From Methylococcales bacterium (GTDB lineage Bacteria > Pseudomonadota > Gammaproteobacteria > Methylococcales > Methylomonadaceae): a stretch of DNA of 22,175 bases. The translations under genes were made by a program, and so were the position numbers. The stretch is from assembly GCA_023134955.1 (NCBI GenBank), contig JAGLUC010000076.1:1-22175 (forward strand), written 5' to 3'. Below the pieces are notes generated by a model. That model made no database searches. It saw nothing but the letters and a program-made list of their open reading frames with translations, and was not told the origin of the DNA. This document shows, one piece after another, positions 9,400-16,738 of this stretch. How positions within the stretch are numbered: position 1 is the stretch's first letter; every line of letters begins with the position of its first letter.

Positions 9400-9479
9400 T
9401 AGATTTATTGTTTTCTTTTTTTTAAAAAGGAGCAAAACTAGCACGTACGTTTGAGAATCTTGTATTTTGGAAGTCAGCA

Positions 9480-9521
9480 TAGACTCTGTGTACAGTAATG
9501 CAGAGCCATTACCAGAGTCTA
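9480..9521. other. bulged 15-bp hairpin between rubredoxin and HPP genes
   Basis: TAGACTCTG (9480-9488) pairs perfectly with CAGAGTCTA (9513-9521). GTAATG (9495-9500) pairs with CATTAC (9507-9512) around a CAGAGC loop. The two stems stack on the 3' side, leaving a six-base bulge TGTACA on the 5' side. No T-run follows on either strand, so it is not a standard terminator. It may be a regulatory RNA structure, a processed 3' end of the rubredoxin mRNA, or a small palindromic repeat. The rest of the 9400-9696 spacer is AT-rich with no gene I can support. Confidence 0.6.
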
Positions 9522-9696
9522 AATTCTTGAAAATATTGTAAATAGCGTTGCTTTCAATCTTTGAGTAGCTATCCATTCAGACAGAATTATTAGGGATACA
9601 CTTACTAAATATTTATACTTAATTAACATTTAACATTTTCATATTATAAAAATACTGGTAGATTATAGATCAGATTTATTTACCTAGATTTTAGTA

Positions 9697-10869
9697 ATGA
9701 AAATTTTCCAGCTCTATAAATATCTGACAGTTGATCCTGTCAATTTAGCTTTAAAAGCTAAATTACTGTCTCTTTTAGCCTGCTTTTGTTCTATTTTCTT
9801 TATTGCTCTAATTACCAAGGTGGTTTCACCTTGGCCTGGTTATCCCATGATTATTGCCTCTATGGGGGCATCAGCAATTATTCTGTTTTTTATCCCCAGT
9901 AGTCCGTTAGCCCAGCCATGGCCTTTTGTAGGAGGTCAACTGGTATCTGCTATTGTTGGTATGGCTTGTGCCTTGAATATTGCAGAGACATCTACGGCAG
10001 CTGCAACAGCAGTGGGTGGGTCAATTCTTATGATGTTAGTTTTACGTTGTTTGCATCCACCTGGAGCAGCAACCAGTCTGACACCTATCATGGCAGGTAC
10101 CTCAATTACTTCTTTAGGATACTCTTTTGTATTGGTTCCTGTTGCTATTAATGTTATGACTATGCTGTTGTTAACCATCATCATTAATCGATGGGTGATG
10201 GATAGAAACTATCCTAGCCCATTACCAGTCAAGAAGATACATCATCAGAGACATGCTGTTATAGAGCCAAGTCATCGAATTGGTTTTTCAGAAGAGGATC
10301 TTAATTTAGCATTAAAAGACAGTGATGTGTTTCTTGATATGACTTATGCCGAATTAGGACATTTATTTTCACAAGTGGAAATAAATGCTTTTAAGCGAAT
10401 TAAAGGGAATATTTTGTGCAAGGATATTATGGTTAAAGATGTTTTAGCAGTTGAATTTGGCACTGAAGTAGAACAGGCATGGAAAATTATGCGTGATAAT
10501 AAGCTTAAATCCATGCCTGTTATTGATAAGGCTAAACGAGTGATTGGTATTATTACCTGGAATGATTTTTTTAAATTTATTGATTTAAATGCCTATCAAA
10601 GTTTTCAGGATAAATTTCGTCAATTTATTCAGAGAACCCCCGATGTAACAGCAACTAAACCAGAGGCTGTAGGGCTAATTATGACTAGCTCAGTGATAAC
10701 TTTGCCTGATACAACGCATATTGCCAGTCTTGTAGAATTAATGTCTATTCAGGGGCATAGGCAAATCCCGATTGTTAATGCCAAGCAAAAACTAGTGGGA
10801 ATGATCTATCAGGCAAATTTAATTTCAGCGTTATATAATGAACAATTGGCTGAGAATTATGAGATTTAA
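9697..10869 (+). CDS. HPP family membrane protein with two C-terminal CBS domains
   Basis: The 390-aa protein has an N-terminal membrane domain (about residues 22-165, five hydrophobic segments). It carries the family-naming motif at H120-P121-P122 within HPPGAATSL, followed by a soluble tail with two CBS modules (about 241-296 and 327-382, the first reading CKDIMVKDVLAV ... MPVIDKAKRVIGIIT). HPP proteins of plants and cyanobacteria have been described as nitrite transporters, and the neighbouring nitrate reductase fits such a role here. CBS pairs usually bind adenine nucleotides, so transport may be gated by energy state. That function is inference. No strong ribosome site is seen before the ATG. 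The next gene starts 3 bp after its stop. Confidence 0.88.
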   Translation: MKIFQLYKYLTVDPVNLALKAKLLSLLACFCSIFFIALITKVVSPWPGYPMIIASMGASAIILFFIPSSPLAQPWPFVGGQLVSAIVGMACALNIAETSTAAATAVGGSILMMLVLRCLHPPGAATSLTPIMAGTSITSLGYSFVLVPVAINVMTMLLLTIIINRWVMDRNYPSPLPVKKIHHQRHAVIEPSHRIGFSEEDLNLALKDSDVFLDMTYAELGHLFSQVEINAFKRIKGNILCKDIMVKDVLAVEFGTEVEQAWKIMRDNKLKSMPVIDKAKRVIGIITWNDFFKFIDLNAYQSFQDKFRQFIQRTPDVTATKPEAVGLIMTSSVITLPDTTHIASLVELMSIQGHRQIPIVNAKQKLVGMIYQANLISALYNEQLAENYEI

Positions 10870-10872
10870 CCG

Positions 10873-11289
10873 ATGATGGAAACATATAATGTATTAGAGA
10901 GTGAAGATATTCCTCAGGTGGCGATGGATGCAATGAATGATGTGCATCGGGAGGAACTAGCTATTGTGAATCAGCTTAATACAGCTATTTTAGCAAATAA
11001 GCCTGCTAATATAACGTTATTATGTGAAGACTGGTTGGCACATACAGAAGCCCATTTTTCCAAAGAAAATGGCATGATGGAAAAATACAATTTTCCTGCT
11101 TATCATTGTCACCATGCTGAACATGTTGAAGCATTACAGGGATTAAGAGATATTATTAACGCTTGGAATGAAGATGAGGATTTAGAGGGTTTGACTGTTT
11201 ATGTGCAGATTACCTGGCCTAAATGGTATATAGACCACATATCAACAATGGATGTGGTGACTTCTGCTTTTATAAAGCAAAGCATTTAG
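10873..11289 (+). CDS. bacteriohemerythrin
   Basis: This 138-aa single-domain hemerythrin has the full set of seven di-iron ligands: H25 (DVHREE), H61 and E65 (HFSKE), H80 and H84 (HHAEH), H122 and D127 (DHISTMD). It should bind O2 reversibly at a di-iron site in the cytoplasm, as in methanotroph bacteriohemerythrins that deliver O2. Only three bases separate it from the HPP-CBS gene, so the two are probably cotranslated. A second in-frame ATG at 10876 is an equally possible start. It belongs to a different branch from the HHE protein at 49-570. Confidence 0.93.
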   Translation: MMETYNVLESEDIPQVAMDAMNDVHREELAIVNQLNTAILANKPANITLLCEDWLAHTEAHFSKENGMMEKYNFPAYHCHHAEHVEALQGLRDIINAWNEDEDLEGLTVYVQITWPKWYIDHISTMDVVTSAFIKQSI

Positions 11290-11480
11290 ATGAATAGCAT
11301 TAATTATCTTAATTAATTACTCATAGTTGATTAGGGTTTTGCTTATTTTGTTGTTGTGTGCTTAAATCTGGCGCATAACTTTTGCTAATCTTGTTGGATG
11401 GCAGTTAGTTTTTGCAGCGTCACCTCACTGTGGAATCTACTTAATAATAACTAATGGGGTGATAATTTGGAGATCATGAT

Positions 11481-12008
11481 ATGAATAGTCTTACGGCACT
11501 TTCTTTAAGTATTGGTGTTTTAGCTGGGGTTGCAACATTTTTGGCACTAGATTTACTTGCTGGTGTGTTTTTTATATGGGCAGCAACTATTTCATGGGCG
11601 GCTTATTTTGCATTAGGTGGTAATGATGAAGCTGCAAAAAATACTGCTATATGTAGTATTTTTGGTGTGATAATGGCATGGTATGCCGCAGTTCAAGTAA
11701 CAAATATTCCTGCTGATGCAGCACTTGGCTTCCCTTTTATGGCTGGATTTGTTGTTTGTGCTTCTGTCATTGTTTCTTGCCTTGCGGCAAATTTTAAAAT
11801 TCTTTCATGTATACCAGCAACTGTATTAGGTTACTCGGCAACATTTGCATATCTTTTGCAAACGCCTGATAAGCTAACTAAAGACGTACTTCTTAATGCA
11901 GCTTGGGAAAACCCATTAATTGTGATTTCCTTTTCTCTTGCCGTTGGCGTAGGTTTAGGTATTGCATCTGGAAAACTTGCCGCTAAATGGACTACTATAG
12001 CTGATTAG
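11481..12008 (+). CDS. DUF1097 (YcdZ-like) membrane protein
   Basis: The 175-aa protein has about six hydrophobic stretches (roughly residues 5-28, 29-46, 55-73, 82-103, 105-126 and 142-165). The layout and the motif IWAATISWAAYFALGG resemble the DUF1097 inner-membrane family represented by E. coli YcdZ. No biochemical role is known to me. A GGAG Shine-Dalgarno (11469-11472) stands 8 bp before the ATG. It follows the bacteriohemerythrin by 191 bp, enough for its own promoter. Confidence 0.7.
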   Translation: MNSLTALSLSIGVLAGVATFLALDLLAGVFFIWAATISWAAYFALGGNDEAAKNTAICSIFGVIMAWYAAVQVTNIPADAALGFPFMAGFVVCASVIVSCLAANFKILSCIPATVLGYSATFAYLLQTPDKLTKDVLLNAAWENPLIVISFSLAVGVGLGIASGKLAAKWTTIAD

Positions 12009-12017
12009 TTATTGTGG

Positions 12018-12036
12018 ACAGCCTTTATACGGCTGT
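12018..12036 (+). terminator. possible weak terminator hairpin after the DUF1097 gene
   Basis: ACAGCC (12018-12023) and GGCTGT (12031-12036) form a 6-bp stem with a 7-base loop starting ten bases after the stop codon. Only a TTT trace follows, so rho-independent termination would be weak. Confidence 0.4.
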
Positions 12037-12117
12037 TTGGATGGAGGAGTTTGTGCTACAAAGATAAATTTAGATTTTGTAGTACGGACTTCGGCAACTG
12101 CTCCTGCATTACTCCAC

Positions 12118-12272
12118 TATACCTCTCGCGTTCAAGAATAACCCATTTATAGCACGTCTTTTTTGCGAATGGTGTCGTTGCAAAGTCTTACTATAGCCTG
12201 CTATTGCCGCGCCTAGCCCTTCACAAAAACTAACCCACTCTAAACGGAGTATTCTCAAACGCGAAAGGTATA
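12118..12272. repeat. 155-bp segment bounded by 23-bp imperfect inverted repeats
   Basis: The left end (12118-12140, starting TATACCTCTCGCG) and the right end (12250-12272, ending CGCGAAAGGTATA) are inverted copies with 20 of 23 bases matching. A 10-bp direct repeat TGCATTACTC lies outside on each side (12105-12114 and 12292-12301), though not immediately adjacent. No transposase is encoded. This could be a non-autonomous mobile element (MITE) or a dispersed palindromic repeat; a single copy is in the window, so mobility is inference. Confidence 0.5.
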
Positions 12273-12377
12273 CATGCCCTCCATGGCATTATGCATTACT
12301 CAAGAATTGGGATCAGTGTTACATTTAAAGCTAAGTGTGTAAGTTAATTGTACTTTACCCCTTTTTTTGGCCATATT

Positions 12378-12509
12378 AATCCTAATATATCAAGACCTCT
12401 AAGCTTGGTTTAAGCCAATTGATACGGGGGCGCAGGACTTTACCTGCTTTTTACAAGGCGGACTAAAGACCCGTATCTCATATTGCTGGTAATGTTATTT
12501 ATTAGGATT
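12378..12509. repeat. nested palindromic element of about 130 bp
   Basis: Three concentric inverted repeats are present. The outer is AATCCTAATA (12378-12387) with TATTAGGATT (12500-12509). The middle is GATACGGG (12421-12428) with CCCGTATC (12470-12477). The inner is GCAGG (12432-12436) with CCTGC (12443-12447). All are perfect. The layout fits either a folded RNA or a miniature element with terminal inverted repeats. No known riboswitch or ncRNA family was recognised. Confidence 0.5.
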
Positions 12510-12759
12510 GGTATTACTTCTTTTAAGCCCTTAAGCATACAAGTTTTTTAAAAGTCATTAGCTCGTCATATTATTCGTCCCAAAAGTTCTGGCAGGGTAT
12601 TTTTTACACTCCTTTATTAACACATATTGTAGCCGTATGAAATGTAGTGTAATACGAGGTTTCGAGTCATCGGTTTCCTGTATTAGGTCAACTTCATACG
12701 GACTGCTTTTTCATTACCGCGAATACTTTTGGAACGATTAATACAATATTGAATGACTG

Positions 12760-13005
12760 CTAGTCGATTAACTCCTCATTTTTCAATAACTTTGCATGAG
12801 CAGTAGCCAGTCTGGCAATCGGTATTCTAAGTGCTGAACAAGAGACATAATTTAGTTTTATGTTATGACAAAATCGAATTGATTTTGGGTGTCCGCCTTG
12901 TTCCCCACATATACCGATGCTAAATTGAGTCATTTTAAACAGGTTGACACCTTTGCCACCTAATAAAGCTTTATTTTACCGTCGCCTTTTAGAAATGAAT
13001 AGCAT
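12760..13005 (-). pseudogene. ppdK: pyruvate phosphate dikinase remnant with large internal deletion
   Basis: On the minus strand from 13005, an ATG is followed (after one extra base) by YSFLKGDGK, matching the PPDK N-terminus. After a 2-base shift comes KALLGGKGVNLFKMTQ, the ATP-grasp motif normally LLGGKGANLAEMT. The same frame runs straight into SIGICGEQGGHPKSIRFCH and YVSCSALRIPIARLATAHAKLL, the C-terminal PEP-domain motif (family form GICGEHGG-PSS-EFCH and YVSCSPFRVPIARLA). It ends at a TAG (12762-12760). Around 800 residues are missing between the two motifs. The catalytic-type Cys of YVSCS remains, while the His of GEHGG is Gln. Two frameshifts, the deletion and the many substitutions show it cannot make the enzyme. 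The portion from ATG 12933 to 12760 is still an open 57-codon frame. Confidence 0.85.
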
Positions 13006-13179
13006 TGTGATGTTATGTGTTTTTTTAACGTATGTGTGTGAATTTTAATGTGGTATTTTAAGTATAGTTGCTGTTAAATATGAAAAGGTAAAAAATTATC
13101 TTATTTTAATGGGTGTTTTTCTAGATTAAATTAAATCATCAGTTTCACAGTGGCTATGTAGTTTTATTCCATACAGCCA

Positions 13180-13208
13180 TTGAGAAAAGAGAATATTTAT
13201 GATGTAAT
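13180..13208 (+). promoter_or_regulatory. candidate sigma-70 promoter for the nqr operon
   Basis: TTGAGA (13180-13185) and TGTAAT (13203-13208) are separated by 17 bp and each match five of six consensus bases. They lie about 90 bp before the nqrA ATG in the spacer that must carry the operon promoter. The assignment rests on consensus alone. Confidence 0.45.
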
Positions 13209-13294
13209 AGAAGAGTTTTTATATCTTAAAGTGCCTCTTATTTTGTAAGGGGGTTAATTGCTGCAACTTGTCTGGGGAACTGGCTTAATTCACT

Positions 13295-14641
13295 ATGCAA
13301 TTTAAAATAAAAGAAGGTTTGGATCTTCCCATAATGGGCGGACCTAAACAAATTATTGAAGAAGGTAACAAGATTAATTCTGTTGCCATTTTGGGGAAAG
13401 ATTACATTGGGCTGAAACCTAAAATGATGGTCGCTGTTGGCGATACCGTTAAATTAGGACAAGTGCTTTTTACTGATAAGCAAAATCCAGGCGTTAACTT
13501 TACTGCTCCTGGTGCGGGTGTGGTTAAAGAAATTAACCGTGGTGCAAAACGTGTTTTGCAATCTGTTGTTATCGAATTAAAAGGTGTGGCTCAAGAGTCT
13601 TTTGATAAATATGCTAAAAAAGATTTAACTACATTAAGCACTGATAAAGTAAAAGAAAATTTACTTAGTTCTGGCTTGTGGACATCTTTTTTAACTCGTC
13701 CTTACGGTAAGATTCCAGCCATTGATAGTACAGCAAAATCTATTTTTGTTACTGCTATTGACACCAGACCTTTGGCAGCAGATCCAGCGCTTGTTATTAA
13801 AGACAGAAAAACTGACTTTACTAATGGTTTGAGCGTTATCGCCAAGTTGACAGAGGGTAAAACTTATCTGTGTACAGCATCAGGCGCAAAAGTTGCCTCT
13901 ATTAATTCAGTGGAAACTTTTGAATTTTCAGGTCCACATCCAGCAGGTTTACCCAGCACACATATTCATTTGATTGACCCTGTTCATCTAGGTGAAAGTG
14001 TTTGGCATATAGACTACCAGGCTGTTATCGCGATTGGCGCATTGTTTGCAACAGGAAAATTAAATGTTGAACGAGTCGTTGCATTAGCCGGACCTTCCGT
14101 TAACAAACCTCGGCTACTAAAAACACGTGTGGGTGCAAATACTGATGACCTGGTTGCAGGTGAGTTAGCTGATTGCGAAAATAGAGTGATTTCTGGATCT
14201 GTTCTTTATGGTCATGAAGCGGCTGAAAGTTTTGCTTATTTAGGTTGTTATAGCAATCAAATCTCAGTGCTTAAAGAAGGCAGAGAGCGTGAATTGTTTG
14301 GCTGGATTGTTGCTGGGAAAGATAAGTATTCAGCCATGAATGTTTATACCTCAAGTAAAGATCGTAAAGACAACCGATTGTTTCCATTATCCACAGATAA
14401 GAATGGTAGTAACAGAGCTATTGTACCTGTTGGTGTGTACGAAACTGTTATGCCATTAGATATTCTGGCTACACCTTTATTAAAAGCATTGGTTATTGGC
14501 GATACGGATCAAGCTCAGTTATTAGGTGGTCTTGAATTAATTGAGGAAGATGTTTCCCTATTTACTTTCGTTGATCCAGGCAAGCATGATTTTGCCCCTG
14601 TATTGAGAGCGAATCTAACTAAAATCGAGAAGGAAGGATGA
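13295..14641 (+). CDS. nqrA: Na+-translocating NADH:quinone reductase subunit A
   Basis: NqrA is the large cytoplasmic-side subunit involved in quinone binding in the Na+-NQR complex. The 448-aa protein begins MQFKIKEGLDLPIMGGP, the conserved N-terminus of the family. It keeps FTAPGAGVVKEINRGAKRVLQSVVIE and FSGPHPAGLPSTHIHLIDPV. No cofactor motif is expected. Its length matches the family (about 446 aa). It is first in a tight six-gene operon, and its TGA overlaps the nqrB start. The ribosome site is weak (GGGGAA about 15 bp upstream). Confidence 0.98.
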   Translation: MQFKIKEGLDLPIMGGPKQIIEEGNKINSVAILGKDYIGLKPKMMVAVGDTVKLGQVLFTDKQNPGVNFTAPGAGVVKEINRGAKRVLQSVVIELKGVAQESFDKYAKKDLTTLSTDKVKENLLSSGLWTSFLTRPYGKIPAIDSTAKSIFVTAIDTRPLAADPALVIKDRKTDFTNGLSVIAKLTEGKTYLCTASGAKVASINSVETFEFSGPHPAGLPSTHIHLIDPVHLGESVWHIDYQAVIAIGALFATGKLNVERVVALAGPSVNKPRLLKTRVGANTDDLVAGELADCENRVISGSVLYGHEAAESFAYLGCYSNQISVLKEGRERELFGWIVAGKDKYSAMNVYTSSKDRKDNRLFPLSTDKNGSNRAIVPVGVYETVMPLDILATPLLKALVIGDTDQAQLLGGLELIEEDVSLFTFVDPGKHDFAPVLRANLTKIEKEG

Positions 14642-15843
14642 TGTCGGCTAGAGATATTTTAGATAGCATAGAGCCGCATTTTACGAAAGGCGGTAAATTA
14701 GAAAGGTACTATGGTCTGTATGAGATGGTAGATACTTTTATTTATACTCCGTCTGATGTAACTCGCGGAACCACACATGTGCGTGATGGTAATGACCTGA
14801 AACGCACCATGACATTTGTGGTGATTGCGACATTGTTTTGTATTTTGATGGCAATGTATAACACGGGTTACCAAGCTAACTTAGCAATGGAAGCGATGGG
14901 TTTGGACAAAGCGAATAGCTGGCGCAGTATTCCTATGAGCTTATTTGGTTATAGTCCGATGAATCCTTTTTCAAATATGGTTCATGGGGCATTATTTTTC
15001 TTACCTATTTATATAGTTACTTTAGCGGTAGGTGGTGTTTGGGAAGTATTATTTGCTACAGTCCGAGGACATGAGGTAAACGAAGGTTTTTTGGTTTCTT
15101 CAATGTTATACACTTTGATTTTACCGCCTGATATTCCTTTATGGCAGGTTGCTCTGGGTATTTCTTTCGGTATTGTTATTGGTAAAGAAGTCTTTGGTGG
15201 AACAGGTAAAAACTTCTTAAACCCGGCATTAACGGGTCGAGCATTTCTTTTCTTTGCCTATCCAGCCGCTATTTCAGGTGATATGGCCTGGGTGGGTGTT
15301 GATGGATACACCATGGCGACTCCTTTAGGTCTTGCCGCTCAAGGTGGTCTTGATGCTGTACATGCGGCTGGTTATAACTGGTTTCAATCCTTCCTGGGTT
15401 TTATCCCTGGTTCAATTGGTGAAACATCAACACTTGCAATATTCATGGGTGCAGCTTTCTTGCTTTATACTCGCATTGCTTCTTATCGAATTATGGCTGG
15501 TGTGCTTGCAGGTATGGTTGCTACTTCAATTATGTTTAACATAATTGGTAGTGATACCAATCCGATGTTTTCTTTTCCTTTTTACTGGCATTTAACCGTA
15601 GGTGGGTTTGCTTTTGGTATGGTTTATATGGCAACAGACCCTGTTGGTGCTGCAATGACTGATACAGGTCGTTGGATTTTTGGTGTATTGATTGGGATAA
15701 TGGTGGTATTGGTTCGCGTGGTTAACCCTGCCTTCCCAGAAGGAATGATGCTATCAATATTGTTTGCCAATATGTTTGCCCCTGTCATTGATTATTTTGT
15801 CGTTCAGGCAAATATTAGAAGAAGGATAAAACGTCATGCCTAA
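14641..15843 (+). CDS. nqrB: Na+-translocating NADH:quinone reductase subunit B
   Basis: NqrB is a polytopic membrane subunit with covalently bound FMN and riboflavin, forming part of the Na+ channel. The flavin-attachment Thr lies in DGYTMATPLGL (T227 when counting from this start). The N-terminal part ILDSIEPHFTKGGKLERYYGLYE is typical, as are GKEVFGGTGKNFLNPALTGRAFLFFAYP and FYWHLTVGGFAFGMVYMATDP. Two adjacent ATGs exist (14638 and 14641). The AAGGA at 14630-14634 stands 6 bp before the second, which is preferred here. The flavin at the Thr is attached by ApbE, encoded downstream. Confidence 0.97.
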   Translation: MSARDILDSIEPHFTKGGKLERYYGLYEMVDTFIYTPSDVTRGTTHVRDGNDLKRTMTFVVIATLFCILMAMYNTGYQANLAMEAMGLDKANSWRSIPMSLFGYSPMNPFSNMVHGALFFLPIYIVTLAVGGVWEVLFATVRGHEVNEGFLVSSMLYTLILPPDIPLWQVALGISFGIVIGKEVFGGTGKNFLNPALTGRAFLFFAYPAAISGDMAWVGVDGYTMATPLGLAAQGGLDAVHAAGYNWFQSFLGFIPGSIGETSTLAIFMGAAFLLYTRIASYRIMAGVLAGMVATSIMFNIIGSDTNPMFSFPFYWHLTVGGFAFGMVYMATDPVGAAMTDTGRWIFGVLIGIMVVLVRVVNPAFPEGMMLSILFANMFAPVIDYFVVQANIRRRIKRHA

Positions 15844-16729
15844 TGGAAGATTAAAAGAACAACTGGATAAGTGTGAGCATTATCAAAAGTTGAATGCTTA
15901 TCTGGATAAATCAGAAAGTTATCAAAAATTTGATGCCTATAAAAACAAGGTATTAGCATTAGGTAATGATAGTCTGGAAAAGACTATAGCAGTAGCTTTA
16001 TCTTTATGTTTTGTTTGTGCGATTTTGGTTTCATTTTCAGCGGTTGTTTTAAGACCTTTGCAAATTGAAAATAAAGCCATGGACATGAAGAAAAATATTC
16101 TCGATGTTGCGGGCTTACTGGATGAAGACACCGATATACATCAGGCGTTTGCTGACCAGATTGAAGAAAAACTGGTTGATATTATAACGGGTGATTATGT
16201 TGAAGATATGGATGCAGTTGGTTATGACCAACGTAAAGCAGCTAAAGACCCTGCACAAAATATTACTCTGGACTCAAACAGTGATATTGCAAGTATTAAA
16301 CGAAAAGCAAAAATTGCTAAAGTTTATCTGGTCAAGAAAGGCGATACTATTCAGTCAATTATTCTTCCTATGCATGGTTATGGACTTTGGTCTACCATGT
16401 ATGGATTTTTGGCATTAGAGGCAGATGGTCAAACCGTTAAAAGTATTAACTTCTACGATCAGGCTGAAACACCCGGATTAGGTGGGGAAGTGGTCAATCC
16501 AAACTGGCGTGCATTATGGCAAGGTAAAAAAGTCTATGATGATGCAGGTGAGCCAGTCTTGAAACTTGTTAAAGGCGTGGTTGATACCAATAGACCAGGT
16601 TCAGAATTTCAAGTTGACGGTTTGGCTGGAGCTACATTAACCAGTAATGGTGTCAGCAACTTGGTTAAATACTGGATGAGTGCAGAGGGTTTTGCACCTT
16701 ATCTGGATAAAATTAGAAATGATGGTTAG
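15836..16729 (+). CDS. nqrC: Na+-translocating NADH:quinone reductase subunit C with N-terminal repeat extension
   Basis: NqrC carries a covalent FMN on the periplasmic side, anchored by one N-terminal helix. The FMN site is DGLAGATLTSNG, with the acceptor Thr at about T269. One membrane helix lies at residues 50-71 (IAVALSLCFVCAILVSFSAV). The protein is 297 aa against about 255-265 for most NqrC. The extra length is in a 45-residue cytoplasmic N-terminus containing a 13-residue tandem repeat: LDKCEHYQKLNAY (10-22) then LDKSESYQKFDAY (23-35). A GAAGGA ribosome site and an 8-bp overlap with nqrB support this start, and no good start codon is seen closer to the helix. The core assignment is certain; the role of the extension is unknown. 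Confidence 0.97.
   Translation: MPNGRLKEQLDKCEHYQKLNAYLDKSESYQKFDAYKNKVLALGNDSLEKTIAVALSLCFVCAILVSFSAVVLRPLQIENKAMDMKKNILDVAGLLDEDTDIHQAFADQIEEKLVDIITGDYVEDMDAVGYDQRKAAKDPAQNITLDSNSDIASIKRKAKIAKVYLVKKGDTIQSIILPMHGYGLWSTMYGFLALEADGQTVKSINFYDQAETPGLGGEVVNPNWRALWQGKKVYDDAGEPVLKLVKGVVDTNRPGSEFQVDGLAGATLTSNGVSNLVKYWMSAEGFAPYLDKIRNDG
15863..15940 (+). repeat. 39-bp tandem duplication in the nqrC 5' region
   Basis: Two adjacent in-frame 39-bp units (15863-15901 and 15902-15940) share 29 of 39 bases and encode 13-residue units with 9 identical residues. Most base changes fall at third positions or in three variable residues, so the duplication is old and its pattern may be maintained. Confidence 0.8.
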
Positions 16730-16738
16730 GAGAATGTC

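Larger units (their letters stand above)
12009..13294. other. 1.29-kb gene-free stretch of repeats and gene remnant
   Basis: No intact coding region of credible length is found on either strand. What it holds, left to right: a small hairpin (12018-12036), another hairpin (GTGCTACAAA at 12053-12062 with TTTGTAGTAC at 12076-12085), an inverted-repeat-bounded segment (12118-12272), nested palindromes (12378-12509), a 9-bp inverted repeat CCGTATGAA/TTCATACGG (12633-12641 and 12693-12701), a pyruvate phosphate dikinase remnant on the minus strand (12760-13005), and the probable nqr promoter region (13180-13208). It looks like a place of past insertion and deletion. Confidence 0.7.

Noticed and set aside
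9076..9576. 166-codon minus-strand open frame across the rubredoxin gene
   Set aside because: It covers the rubredoxin on the opposite strand, is low-complexity AT-rich, has no ribosome site and no recognisable domain.
11369..11386. TGGC...TTGCT resembling a sigma-54 promoter before the DUF1097 gene
   Set aside because: The gap between the GG and GC elements is 12 bases instead of 10, which sigma-54 does not tolerate.
12421..12477. tRNA or integron attC site in the palindromic region
   Set aside because: No cloverleaf or T-arm sequence is found, and the conserved attC core boxes are absent.
12453..12901. An 11-bp inverted match ACAAGGCGGAC (12453-12463) and GTCCGCCTTGT (12891-12901)
   Set aside because: The second copy is part of the coding motif EQGGH of the ppdK remnant and the arms do not bound a coherent element, so chance is likely.
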